Assembly: GCA_025201805.1 (NCBI GenBank)
Contig: MU619304.1
Location: 78,182 to 142,181, forward strand
DNA: 64,000 nucleotides
Direction: 5' to 3'
DNA from: Parasitella parasitica
Taxonomy: Eukaryota > Mucoromycota > Mucoromycetes > Mucorales > Mucoraceae
The notes below the pieces were generated by a model. That model did no database searches. It was not told the origin of the DNA and saw nothing but the letters and a program-made list of their open reading frames with translations. Both the position numbers and the translations under genes were made by a program. Of this stretch, positions 46,137 to 58,038 are shown one piece after another; within the stretch, counting starts at the first letter, position 1; each line of letters opens with the position of its first letter.

Positions 46137-46807
46137 TTATCTTTTTTCTTTGATAAACATTTTACTCATACGTATATTTGTTGACAAACGTTTTAAAAAC
46201 AGACAAAATTTACCAAAGGGTCATGCCTTGCAAAAAAAAACCTTCTTTCATTTGATTACTTGTTTCTTGTGTCTACATTTACCTGTTTTTAATATATCTT
46301 TAATAGACGAAATTTTTGGTTTTTCTAACCTTTTAAATCATTTTATCAATTATATTTGATAATAACAAGTATTGCCTTACAGAGTTTACTGAACCTTTAG
46401 TAGATAATGATATGTTTTACGTGATAAAATACTTTAAAAGCGAAAAACGTTCAAAGACTTCCAGCAAATGAAACTGCTGGGGTAAACGCTTTCAACTCTT
46501 GCTTGCATGCAATAAAACACTGTTAAATGCCTGATACAAATGAAGAACCGTGGCGAAATATCATACAGTAACATGAAAAATATAATAACTCTTGAAACAA
46601 CCATATTCTGAAAAGACTTTAATAGTGTACGAAGAGATCGTGTTCATACATGGAAAGTACGCAATTCAGCCATAAATGGCGTTTCAGTCTGATATATATG
46701 GTCATTTCAAGCATTATTTTTTCCCATACAGTGGTTCAAGTACAATTTGATCGTGTGTTTATATTTTACAAAATGGTAAAACAAATACAAGGCTATTTTT
46801 AACACTT
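46137..46807. other. AT-rich intergenic DNA
   Basis: No gene is seen. T-rich stretches flank the transposase remnant. Confidence 0.5.
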
Positions 46808-47204
46808 TCAACGCCATTCACGATACATTATGCCACCAAATTCCTCTCTACTGGTAGTCATTGGGGAAGAAAACGGGCTTGTTGAGTGAGAGAATTTCTT
46901 ATCCTGAAGCAAGCGCTGCCAAAAATTACCGTCAGAGCATGTCAGGGCCAAAATGTATCACACATTGTGTATATTATACCTCAATTTGATTAGCATCAAC
47001 AAAAGTAGGTAGTTTTGGTGTGCCAGATGGAGTAGCTATTTTGGTTGTTCGATGATGACCTTCATCAAAAGTAACGCCTAAATCTCGAAGAGCAGCCAGC
47101 CTTTCATTTCCTACTGGCATCGAGCGGATGGTCTTTTGCTTTACTCTTTCTTCATACATTGTGTTCTGTTCAATATCAGGATGAAAGTGATTTGATTCTG
47201 TCAT
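46808..47204 (-). CDS. Small protein of unknown function (110 aa)
   Basis: Two minus-strand exons, 47204-46980 and 46915-46808, joined in phase 0 with good GTATAA...GGCAG splice signals. The protein is hydrophilic: an acidic/His N-terminus (MTESNHFHPDIEQNT), then ERVKQKTIRSMPVGNERLAA, LRDLGVTFDEGHHR, a Pro/Thr stretch and a C-terminus SREEFGGIMYREWR. There is no signal peptide, membrane segment or known domain. Codon-level openness and the clean splice support a real gene. Ser/Thr/Pro-rich parts suggest a flexible adaptor-like protein, but I do not recognise it. Confidence 0.6.
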
Positions 47205-49182
47205 TTCTTTGTATGTCGTTTGTAATAATATGAAAAGAAGCGAAAAAAGGAAAAATCATGCAAATCATTCTTTTTTCTCTTACATAAATTGGTGTCTGTG
47301 TAGTGTCTGATCTCGGCATTAGTATCACCCATCTCTGTTTAGCATGAGGCCTCACAAAAAAATTTATACAAAGGTTATTTGTCCATTCGCCTATTTATGA
47401 AAATGAGGCACGCTTTTCAAATAGGAAAGATATTTGTTGATAAATGAAAAAAATAAAATAAACATAGAGAATAATTTAGGTATTGGAAATGACGAAAACA
47501 TATGGAAGGCGGTTATTACCGTTTGCCTTGAATTTATTCATGTTTCGGAAGCTAATACGTATTCTAGACTCAGTCATCATGACTCTTTCATGAACAAACA
47601 TTGTCTAAAAAAGGGTCTCAACATGATCCAAGCAAACAAACTAATCAAATCCTAAATGCACAACTTTGAAGTCTAACCAGATCCGAGGCATTTTTGATTT
47701 GACAGTTCACTCCTCAGACTTTTTGACTTGTACTACGAGATAATTCCCTGAAGATCTGACATTGCATATCCGTAATGTAATCCAGTTCACGTCCATGGCA
47801 ACTGCCCAAGCTAGCACACGTTATATAGACAATGTGCTATAATAATGAAGCGCAAATTGCATCTGAATAAGCGCAAAGCTAAGCTAATAAAAAAGCTGAT
47901 TAGAACAACGATCAGGCAACTCGTTCTCATCATGGATCTTATGTTGCGAGTGGATGATAGAAGTAACAGCTTTGTTATTGTGTACTAATATTATGTGAAC
48001 AAGAACTTTTTAACGCCTTCGTAAGACGCGGTGCAGGCCAGCTCGTAGCATCTAAAAGCTTGAAAATTAGGTTTTCTGTTGCCATCTAATTTGTTTGAAT
48101 ATCTGTGAAAAGTTATAGTACTTCTAGCATATGTATAGCAATTACGCCTTATAATGCACAGCAGTTTTTTGACGCCACTGCTCAAATTGTTCAATCTCAT
48201 ATTATCGTGCCACGTTTGATGATAGCGACCTCTCTAATAAAAAATAATTATTCTCTCCTTAATAATGCGATGACCCTATAACATAGTTTCTGAACCTTCA
48301 CTTTACTACGACGACAGTAATTTTCTCCTAAAGCCACTGCAAAGAGCTTTTATTTACCTCTATTTAATGTAATTGATTGTCGTTCAACTAACTGACAATT
48401 TCATCATTACTGCTTATTGGCGTTTCCATTGAATTGATTCCAGCAATGCAGATTCTATGATGGTGAGGTTTATTTGAGTTTGCCATTTTCAAGGGAAAAT
48501 ATCTCTCTACATTGTGCTTCGGAGGATCTCATGCATAAAGTGGCTCTCGCTGTCGCAGGTCTTTACGGATAACACATCTTGATTAAAGTCTTTTATTTCA
48601 AAAGCGATATTTTGGGCAATAATAGTGTGTTTTTATCAAACTGAGAAGATTATCTTTGAATGATTAAAGCTTCCTGATATACTATACTCGAGGGCTTTAT
48701 TAACAGAAACGCCCTTTTCTATATAATTGAGTTGAACAAATAATTATTTCGCTCATGTATACAACGTCTTTCAGCCATGATCTACTTTTCTTCATTGTAC
48801 AGCTATAGTTTTAGGCGGATATAACCTTTACCTGAAGCGAGCTGTTCAACTGAACTAATCAATACCAAGTTGCTGAATTGTTGCAAATTATCAATAATCA
48901 TTATCTTCATGAAGTGTCTGTCAACATCGCGCCCACAGAGGCTCAGATCTTTGATCCCAAATTCGAGCTGTAAAAGTGTCTGGGGAATATATTGCTCTCA
49001 ATAGGGGTTAAAAGACTAGTTCAAGACATCCTCTTGAATTACCTTTTGCACAGTGTTTCAAGTGCCAAATGGCGCTTTCTACTGGTATCGGTGTTTCGTC
49101 ACTTGAGTTTATCAAGTTAACACACTGCAATGCAGTTCTTTTGCTTTTCTTTTGACTTTTTTTTTTCAATAAAATTATCGAT
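47205..49182. other. Intergenic DNA
   Basis: No supported gene in 2 kb. Minus-strand (47991-48200) and plus-strand (47434-47655) frames of about 70 codons lack family features. The segment just before 49183 is pyrimidine-rich. Confidence 0.5.
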
Positions 49183-50755
49183 ATGCCAATAGTCCATGCC
49201 GACAAAGATGTCAACAAATACCTTGTCAGTGCAATTACAAGACTAAAATCGTTGGAATCTGTCCATGTTATCAAGAAAATGACTTCACACTACAACTACG
49301 GCACAGAAGAGCCCTTCATACGCGATCGGTTCGAGATTGAATTGGGCTCCAAGAACAAAATCATACAATGTAAATAATGTTCTGCCATCAATTTCAACGT
49401 ATTTTCATTCATGTTATATACATATACATATATATACATATGTGTGTGTGTATGTATTTCTAGGTCAAGTGGTTTTTGACTCATCCAATTATTATCTGCC
49501 TCCAGATGTCATTTTTGAAAGGTCGGTCGTTGAGCAAGCGTTTGACATAGAGACAGTAGGCGCGCTATTGCCAGCAAGTAATTGGGATTTGAAGAATCAA
49601 GACTGTTTGTATGATTGGTTCGAAAATATGATCAGCAAGTTCAAGAAGGTAGGTTCTTGTTGGAAGTTGTATTGTTGGATGGGCCTAAGCACAGTTTTTG
49701 GCAGCCACCGAAATCACCCACTCCAGAACCAGAACCAGAGAAATCATCCTCGTCATCAAAAAATTGGAACATATTTGATATTATGAATGATTCGGATGAT
49801 GACTTTGTAGCATCAACCAAGAAGAAAAACGCTAGTGCTGATGATTTTCTCCGAGAAAAATGTGTCAACAAGAAAAGGTCTGCCATGGACGAAAAAATCA
49901 AGGAAAAGGAACACAAACTGAAAAAAGCAGCCTCGTCGATGCAAGAATATCACGATTACGACATCTTTGATTTTAACCAAAACGTTGCAGAGGGAAAAGC
50001 AAAGAATTACAATGCAGTAGGATGTAAAAGAGCGAAGATGAGCGATCCAGCCAAGAGCATAGACTTTGGCTCGGGGCAAGCACATAAAAAGATCGATTTG
50101 ATGAAAAAGGAGAGGAAGTTATTTGAAGCGAAATCGAGATCGGTTACCAAGTATTTGGAACAAGGAGAAGAGTTTATGAAAGTATGGAAAAGAAGACTGT
50201 CAGAGTAAGCTTTAAAATTATGTATCGTCAACAACTTTAACCGTTTGCTAATTGTTGTATATATTCACAGTTATATTTTGCAATTTAATGAACAAGACAC
50301 AGGTTCAGTAACAATGTACATGCCTTTCGAGATTGATCAAACTTCAGAGGAATGGCTGCAATACATCTGGGACAAGGATAAAAGTTTAAACGAATACAAG
50401 ACTCAGAACAGAATATCGCTAATCGAAAAGACTTCTCGACCCAAGCCTGTGGCTCCAATGATAGTACACCGTAAGTTGCACTTTCCAATGTTTGTTGCTG
50501 TATATATTGAATTTGTTTTGATAATTAGTTGATCTAATGTCAACTCATTTAAAGGTTAAGCTAATATCCGTCATGAACACGGATAAGCAGAAATCGGCAG
50601 GTGTGGACCACATTGATATTAATTATAGCTTTGATCAGCAGAAATCTGTTGTATCTGAAGTCTGCAGGATTCAAAGTGATATAAAAAAGCAAGCGATTCA
50701 TTTTCATTTATTTCAAAAAAAGGCCGAGGAAATTGAGTTAGCCCTAAAGGAATGA
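49183..50755 (+). CDS. BRE/BRCC45 (BABAM2)-like protein with N-terminal UEV-like domain
   Basis: Five exons, 49183-49369, 49464-49648, 49705-50204, 50271-50470 and 50529-50755, giving 432 aa. Residues about 45-124 fit the first ubiquitin-E2-variant fold of animal BRE. They read RDRFEIELGSKNKIIQC, then VVFDSSNYYLPPDVIFE, then ASNWDLKNQDCLYDWFENMI, which parallel the RF..IP, PPDFIF and W...CL..VV positions. The rest is Lys/Glu/Asp-rich (IMNDSDDDFVASTKKK) with a more ordered C-terminal part (VTMYMPFEIDQTSEEWLQYI). BRE is a scaffold of the BRISC and BRCA1-A deubiquitinase complexes. Only the N-terminal likeness is convincing. Intron 2 could alternatively be coding in another frame. Confidence 0.5.
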
Positions 50756-51747
50756 GGGCACCAATAATGCCGGAACACCCATATACCCCCTTCCCTCCCT
50801 TTCCTAGCAAACGATCCATTTATTACACAGATGAAAATTGATCACACAATACGAAGCTCACATAATCCTTTAAATTGTATGTACATGTTTATATAATATC
50901 ACTGAAAATATATCTATCCGTTTAATCATACACGGGATAAATTACATAATAGACGTTTAACATTAATATGGGGACGAAACTCAAGTGCATGGTTTGTGGT
51001 AATCGACAATGGAACTAGTAAAACTTTGAACATGTACAATCTCCTGCATGATCGTACACAGCTTCTATATTCTCATCTACTAAACGTTATACCAGAGCCA
51101 AGGCAAATGTCTTTCATTCCACTTACCTTATAAATGCATATATTTGTATTACATGATAATCCATGATTTACTTGAAACGTAATGATACACTCGAGACTAA
51201 ATACAAAATATTGCAATGGCCTTATGTAATAGATATGTTGGAAACAACTGACAATAGAAAAAAATGACATTTTCTACATTGACATATGAGAATACGCTGC
51301 ATCAGCCCTCGTCGTGATTCAACATTTTATTCGCCTCGTTTTCCCTAAATCAGCATCGCATAATTAAACCAAACTTGTGTCAATGAAAAGCTACCATACA
51401 TGCGTACAGCGTACTATGCATTATTTTTCCTTTATCCTTCTTTTGCTATCCTCATTATATATCACTGCTCAATTTGTATCAAATACCACTAATAAGTATC
51501 GGCTTATACAAGCAATATTAACACGCAGAGCTAATCAAGAGGCTACTATTACAATTACCAAGCAACGGTTTCATTGTACCACTCATTTATAATTAGCACC
51601 CTTTGCATCGTCCTACCATCATCATCGATATACAAAACGAGAAAAATAAAAGTATATAAACATACATACATACATACATTCATAATGTCGAATACCTCAA
51701 ATACTAAAACTTGCACCCAATTTTGGTTTCTATTTTATTTTCAAAGG
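50756..51747. other. Intergenic region upstream of the S28 peptidase
   Basis: No supported gene. (CATA)n repeats around 51660-51680 lie shortly before the peptidase start; an in-frame ATG at 51685 would add 21 residues ahead of the signal peptide. Confidence 0.5.
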
Positions 51748-53600
51748 ATGCACTCCAAAACACTCGTCTTTTCTGCATTTGCTATCATTGGCAGCATGCT
51801 GGTTCAAATCTGCCATGGCCTTGGTTTGTACGGTGGCAGAACTCTGTCGACAAAGTCAAGAAATATCTATTCAATAAGACCGAATGCTGTCAAAAGTGAT
51901 GAAAGTCTTCCTCAAAAATATGGGCCTTTTGTTATGGAAATGCCCCTGGATCACTTCTCTAGCAATGGCCCTAACACCACATTCAAGAACAGGTATTGGG
52001 TCAATACCGACTATTACCAACCAAACGGCCCTATCCTTTGTAAGCTGGCCTATATGGATAACAGATGCTGGATACGCCCTAATATAACTGTTTATTTAGT
52101 CACCAATGCAGGCGAAGCGGCTGTGGATGATGCAAATTATGCCATATTTAACTCAACTATTGCTCAATTAGCCCAGAGGCTGGGTGGAATCTTTATTTAC
52201 ATGGAACATCGATTCTACGGATCGTCCGGACCTGATGTAATGGCGTGTTTAACCCCTGAAATCTTTTTACCTGATTATTGATTGCATGTTTTATAATAGG
52301 ATTTTGAAAAAGAGCTTTCTAAACTAACAGTGGAGCAGGCACTCGCTGATATGGCCTATTTACTTGATAACGTCAAGGTATACTTTCTACAGTTGCCGTC
52401 TGACATGATGAGACAAATTTTCTAATACATATTCGGTGCGTCTGTAGTTTTCTTCCAAACTGGATGTACCGCGGGTGCCCAAAACAAAGGTGATTGTCTA
52501 CGGTTGCAGCTACAGCGGAAGTTTGGCTGCTTGGATGAAGGACAAGTACGCCGATATCATCTTTGCCTCTGTTGCTTCATCCGCGCCCGTCCAGGCTCAA
52601 TTCAACTTTTATCAGTACTTTGATCCAATTATCCGCTACGCACCTGCGCCCTGTATCAATTCAATTCGCAATCTTATTTCTGTTGTAGATAACATTTTGT
52701 TTGGAAACAATACAAAGCAAATAGATGCACTAAAAAAGCTGTTCAATGCCGAGGAATTGTACAACGACGATTTTGCTTCTCGTAAGTTATTGATATTGAT
52801 TTAATATGCGTTTGTGTATCCTCTGACTATATACATGCAGTCTTGTCAAATCCGCTGTCTGAATATTGGCAATACGGCATCACATCAGGCAAAAACAATT
52901 TTAAAGACGTTATCTGTAACACCGTGTTCGACCCCACATCCGATTCGACTACTGAGCAAGATCTTTTGGCCTACGCTGCATTTGTCAAATCCTTCACAAA
53001 GACAAGTCTGTGTCCAGACAACCAGACACTTTCCAGTTGCATAGGCTCGCACAACGCAACCGACATTGAAATGCAAAAACAGAAAGATCCGTCCACCATG
53101 TCTTGGCTTTGGCAAACATGTCTTCAATTCGGTTATTTCCAAGTGTCTGCTCCACACGGCGAGCCTACCATAGTGTCTCGTAAATTGACTACTGACACTT
53201 TTGAGCGCATTTGCCAGCTTTATTTTCCAGGCACGAACGTCCCAAAGCAGCCTGACGTCGATCAAGTCAACAAGGAATACCAGGGCTGGAATATTCATCT
53301 GGAAAACACACTTTGGATCGATGGTGAGTGGGACAGCTGGAGAGAACTGAGCGTTCACAGCGCTCAGGTCAATCGTCAGGTGCAAAATAGCATCATAATT
53401 CCAAACGCAACCCATTGTGCAGTAAGTAATAGCTAATTTTTTTTTCTTTTGCTTTTGCTTTTGCAGCTTTACTTTCTTGACTCACTTTTATGCGCTCTGT
53501 ATAGAACTTTGCTGGTATTGACGAAGGGAGTCCACAATACATGATTGATATACAGGATCAGCAATACATTCAGTTGAAATCGTGGCTCGAGAACAAATAG
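51748..53600 (+). CDS. Secreted serine peptidase of family S28
   Basis: Five exons, 51748-52236, 52300-52377, 52448-52781, 52841-53421 and 53505-53600, giving 525 aa. Residues 1-24 are a signal peptide (LVFSAFAIIGSMLVQICHG). The mature enzyme begins near the MPLDHFSS motif typical of S28 (lysosomal Pro-X carboxypeptidase/DPP7/thymus-specific serine protease). The nucleophile is Ser210 in GCSYSGS. The catalytic Asp is in IDGEWDSW and the His in NATHCA (His492). MEHRFYGSSGP is the conserved oxyanion-side block. Several N-glycosylation sites and paired cysteines fit secretion. Family members cleave after proline; exact substrates are unknown. It converges with the Ifa38 gene. Confidence 0.92.
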
Positions 53601-53655
53601 ATTTAAAATGTATTTTTTTACACCGTTATATAAATAAAGTATTTATTGTCTTTCT

Positions 53656-54952
53656 TTACTCATTCTTACGAGCAGCAGCTTCACGCTCACGCTTGCGCAA
53701 AGCTCTCTTGCGAATATCCTTTTGAATGTCTAGAGTGTGGGATTTGTTAGCTAGTTGTAAACAATCTTCTTGTCGAATGCATGCACTTACTGTCGTTTTG
53801 GGTCACCCAGAATTGATTAGTCAACAGGTTATTAATGGCCCAATTAGCAACGCTGTGCATAGGATAGGGCGTAGATGTAAAGGGGACATTGGCGCCACAG
53901 GGAACACCTATCTTGTTCAAAACACTAGCAACATAGTTCTTGGCTGTAGGGATCAAAAGAGAAGGTTTGCGGATCTTGCTCATGGCAGATACCACAAAGT
54001 AAGTATTAACATGCTCGACAATAATGCCATCCTTGGCGACTTCAGTTCCCAAAGCTTGAGACCAAGTGGACAAGAATGCTTTGCCGGCAGAATAAACGGA
54101 TAAATAGGGTGTAGGAACCAGCCCAGCAAAAGATCCCATGTTGAAAATAAGTCCCTTTTTACTTTGTTCCACAAATGAATAAAACACAGTTTCAACATCC
54201 AAGCAAACAACCAAACTTACTTTTGCTTCATCTGAGGAAGCACCAATTTTGTCATCTTCATGAGGCCCTTAATGTTGACTTCGACAATGTTGTTGATGAG
54301 CGCATCATCTTCTTCGGCAAAAGGCGTAGGAATGTCATGGTTGACGCCAACGTTGTTTACCAATACGCCCACGCGAATCGAGTCCATTACTTGTCCAACC
54401 TTTCTGAAATCCTCGGCGTCGCCCTTGGTGAAGTCCATTGCGAACGTCTTTGTTTCAACGCCATACTGCTCGGCTGAAAAACTCATTTTAGAAAACAAAA
54501 TGCTCGCTGCATCATTGCCATAATCCCACTCATCACCAACTTACAAATCTCCTTGGCAGCAGCATCCAGCTTGGACGCAGTGCGAGAAATCAGCAGCACA
54601 TTGAACTTTTTCTTTGCGAGTTGTAAAGCAAACTCCTTACCGATACCATCAGTGGCGCCAGTTACAACTAGTTTTAAGCTTTAAATTAACAAATTTGTAA
54701 TAAAACACAAGGGTTGCATTGTCAGCTCTTACCGGCCCATGCACCATCTCCAGCGCCAAACTTTTTGAGCTAATTCACAAGATTGTTACCGAAAAAGAAA
54801 GGTTTTAAGCGCGTTTGACAACTGCGTCTACTTACGGAGATGCCCCTTGCCACAAATGTATCAAAAAGAGTCTTCAAAAGAGTCAAGACCTTGTAACCAA
54901 TAAAAGCAGCGCCAATGGCCGCAAATAAGGTAATTGAATTACACTGAACCAT
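53656..54952 (-). CDS. IFA38: Very-long-chain 3-oxoacyl-CoA reductase (Ifa38/KAR type)
   Basis: Six minus-strand exons, 54952-54836, 54769-54733, 54667-54545, 54473-54221, 54161-53791 and 53729-53656, giving 324 aa. An N-terminal membrane segment ([20 protein letters not shown]) precedes a short-chain dehydrogenase: cofactor motif [12 protein letters not shown], catalytic Ser in NMGSFAG and YSAGK. The C-terminus is strongly basic and ends ARKNE, a di-basic ER-retrieval-like signal. The enzyme reduces 3-ketoacyl-CoA with NADPH in the ER fatty-acid elongation cycle, which feeds sphingolipids. Length is close to yeast Ifa38 (347 aa). Its upstream region has CACGTG at 55099-55104 and the palindrome CCCAACTGTTGGG at 55081-55093. 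Confidence 0.92.
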
Positions 54953-55538
54953 GTTGACGAGAACTGAAGGAAAAAGGGCCCAGCTCTCCCTCAAGAAACT
55001 GGTCTTTTATACAGATGTTGTTGAGTCTCAGCTGCTTGTTGGGTTGAAGGAACTAAGGGGTTACCAATGGCCTATCTCCACCCAACTGTTGGGTCCCACA
55101 CGTGCATCACAAATAAAGTATGACAGATGACAACACAAAGCCAAAGCAGGAGTCGATTGGAACATGTCAATTCACAAAGCTCTGCTTCAGATATCAAAAG
55201 AGAAAAAACTCTTGGAATTATAATGTGAAATGTTTGACATTAATGTAGTAGTATACAAAAAAGGCAACAAAGAATTGTTGTGTCAATAAGTGAAGCTTAC
55301 GAAAAAAAAAAAAAAAATGGAACTGAAGACTCTGATACTGATGTTCCATAATTGTATGGTTTTTATATATTCAAAAAAAAAAATTAGTGGTGTGTGTAAT
55401 TATAAAAATATAATAGCAGAATATAGATGTTTTTGAGTTTTTTTTTAAAAAACGGTTTCAAGAAACTTGATAAAGAGAGAAGACTAAATTAATGGATAGT
55501 AACTAAATATCAAAGGAAGGGTATGGACATATGTTATT
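54953..55538. other. Intergenic promoter region and 3' flank
   Basis: Upstream side of the reductase gene (CACGTG and a 13-bp palindrome as described there) and the 3' flank of the kinase gene, with A/T homopolymers. No gene. Confidence 0.5.
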
Positions 55539-58038
55539 TCATAGTAAAAGAGAAAAGAATCTACGAGTTTTGCTACCCGTATTTGGCTTGGATGGCTTTG
55601 TGGAAGCAGAGCGCTCCTGCAACTGCTGTTGTTGCTTCTGTTGATCTTGTTGAATATTGAACGAAAGTCTAAGATCAGGCAATTTTGAAAATTCAAGGTC
55701 TTCAAATGAAGATACAGTGTCAGGAATGAAGGGATTTTCATTGACAATTGGATAACTCATTACGGCCAGCGTAGCTTGTTGCTGTTGTTGTTGTTGTTGT
55801 TGTTCTGATTGCTGATTAGTATCTGATCCGCTGGTATTACGCCTTTTGGCATAACGAACATGTTCTTCAGAGGGTGAAAACGGAGTCTTTGCAAAACTTG
55901 GTTTTACAAGTACATCATCATTCAAACAAAAGGTATCGACATTCGACAGCATACTAATGCTGCCACGCTTTCGTGCTGGCTGAAATAAAGGTGGTTCTTG
56001 TTCGCCGTGTTCTTCTTGTTCTTCTTGTTCTTCTTGGTCCGAGTCATCCTGGTAAAACCCATCTTGATGATGAGATCTGTTGTATTCGACATGCGGTTGC
56101 TCTAATTCGAAATATCTCTCATCAGTGAATGAATAGCCATCAAAAATATCTTGCACTTCATCAGAGAATTCAACTTCAGAAGGAACCGGCGTCAAAGCAG
56201 GAGACATTGCCAGAAAATCAGGGTCAAAGTTGGTGAAATCCAGCTCGTCAGTGACAGGAGGAAGGTAAGGAGGTTGCAGCCGACGATTTCTGATATCATC
56301 CCATGTAATATCGGCAAAATACACGTGATTCTTGATTTCCTCAACGCCTTGCGCACCAAGACGAGTCCTCGGGTCACGATCCAGGACGTCTGATAGAAAT
56401 TCGGCCGTTTCATAGTCGAAAATGTCGGCAGGGAACTCCAAGGCATCGTTCAATACACGCTGATACATGTCTGAATGATTGTCTGCCCAGAAGGGAGTGA
56501 TACCGGCCAACATCTCGTACAAAATCGTACCAAAGCTCCAGTAATCGATGGTGAATGAATAAGCTTCTCCCAAAAGCACTTCGGGCGCCAGGTATTCTGC
56601 AGTGCCACAGAATGTCTGTGTCGAATAATCGTCTTCTTTGGTCAGCCATTTGCTAAGACCAAAGTCTGTCAAGATGATATGTCCATCGCCGCTCAAGAGG
56701 ATATTCTCGGGCTTCAGATCTCTGTAGAGAACGCCCAAACGATGCAGCTCTCCGATGCCGTCAATGATTTCAGCTGCATAAAAGAGAGCACATTCTGGGG
56801 TAAAGTTGTACAGCCTGGCCATGTGAGTAGCAAGGTCACCGCCACAGTAGTAGTTGGTCAGTAAATACAAGCGATGTTCGTCTTGAAACGAGGCATGGAG
56901 CTTGGCAAGATATGGATGGTTTAATTCAGCTAATCTGGCCAGGATGTTTCTCTCGTCCAAGGTGTGTGTTATCTCTCGTTGGTCAATCACATGCTCCTTT
57001 ACAATGGATTTTAAGGCATAAAGCTCTTTGGTAATTTGCGATCTCACCAGCACAACCTTGTGATACTCAAATTTTAGTACTCTTATTTATCGACATATTT
57101 TGTCTTGGTACTTACTTTTCCCATACAGCCTTTCCCCAGAACTTTGATCATTTCTAAATGATCAAGAGGAAAAGTGTCTTGGTGGTAGTGGGGGTAATGG
57201 TCCGTACTCTTGGAAAGCATGTCAAATAAATTGTCATCGTCATCGTCGTCGTCTTGCTGCTCATCGTCATGATTAGTGTTGATCGAGTTGGGCAAGCTGA
57301 TGACAGAGGGGTGTGGGCTAGGCACCCATACTTTTCCGACATCGATTCTACTGTCGATAATAGAATCTTGCAAAGTTGCGGTGTTCAGCTGTGGCGAATA
57401 TGAAGCGGGAGTGTCTTGCGAATCAGGTGAGAAGGAGGAGGGGGTTGTTGCTGACACATGTGATTTCTCTTTTATCAAATCGCCTTCTCTCTGAGGAGAA
57501 AAAAAATCTCGCAAAAGAGTCGAATTCTTTAGAACCGGATCCATGGAACAGCGATACAAGTATTTCTCGACTTTTTCAGCGTTAGATTTCATCGACATGT
57601 GAAAGAAGCTTCGAATGCTCATCCTCTTTTCTGCCTTTGAGATGGATTCTGACAGGGTTGGAAGTGGAATTTTGATCTTTTGGTAGTGCGTTTTGATCTA
57701 GAGTGTAGAAAGTTTTAAAAAAAATGTGTGCTAAATGAACGAAAACTATCCCCTTTACCAAATGATCAAAGCTATAAAGATCAGGAATGTACCTGATTAT
57801 ATAAAGATCAACATGACTTGTCTTTACGATAATATTGAACTCCTAGATGTTTTTGCAGGGTCAATGTCAATAACCATCACAATTCGGCACACATATCAAG
57901 CTGCGTCCTTACCGGTACAGTCTTCCATGATTCGTCGTTTGTATCTTTGACAACAATTGGAAATTCTGTTACTTTAATTTCATAAATGGATTCCATGATA
58001 TCAACGTGTTTTCTTAAGATCTCCAATGTTTGTTGCAT
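55539..58038 (-). CDS. PX-domain AGC-family protein kinase
   Basis: Four minus-strand exons, 58038-57913, 57842-57759, 57697-57116 and 57056-55539, all phase 0, giving 769 aa. The PX domain spans about 15-125 (ESIYEIKVTEF, then YIIRYIPDLYSFDHLIKTHY, IPLPTL and NSTLLRDFFSP) and should bind phosphoinositides on endosomal or plasma membranes. After an acidic linker the kinase runs about 250-515: GKGCMGKVVLVR, ALKSI, YRDLKPEN, DFGLSKW, and activation loop FCGTAEYLAPE with the PDK1-site Thr. The AGC tail has TNFDPDF, a Ser/Thr-Pro turn motif, and FDGYSF as hydrophobic motif. The layout parallels animal SGK3; the kinase core is closest to fungal Ypk/S6K-like enzymes. The tail is acidic with a polyQ tract. 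Confidence 0.88.

Noticed and set aside
49649-49704. Reading 49649-49704 as coding (GRFLLEVVLLDGP in another frame) in the BRE-like gene
   Set aside because: It would need a frameshift; treating it as a 56-nt GT..AG intron keeps phase on both sides. The coding option is not fully excluded.
51574-51747. N-terminal extension of the S28 peptidase from upstream starts
   Set aside because: The extension is AT-rich with CATA repeats and would displace the signal peptide that starts at 51748.
53726-54103. Long plus-strand ORFs opposite the reductase gene
   Set aside because: They are antisense shadows of well-supported short-chain dehydrogenase exons.
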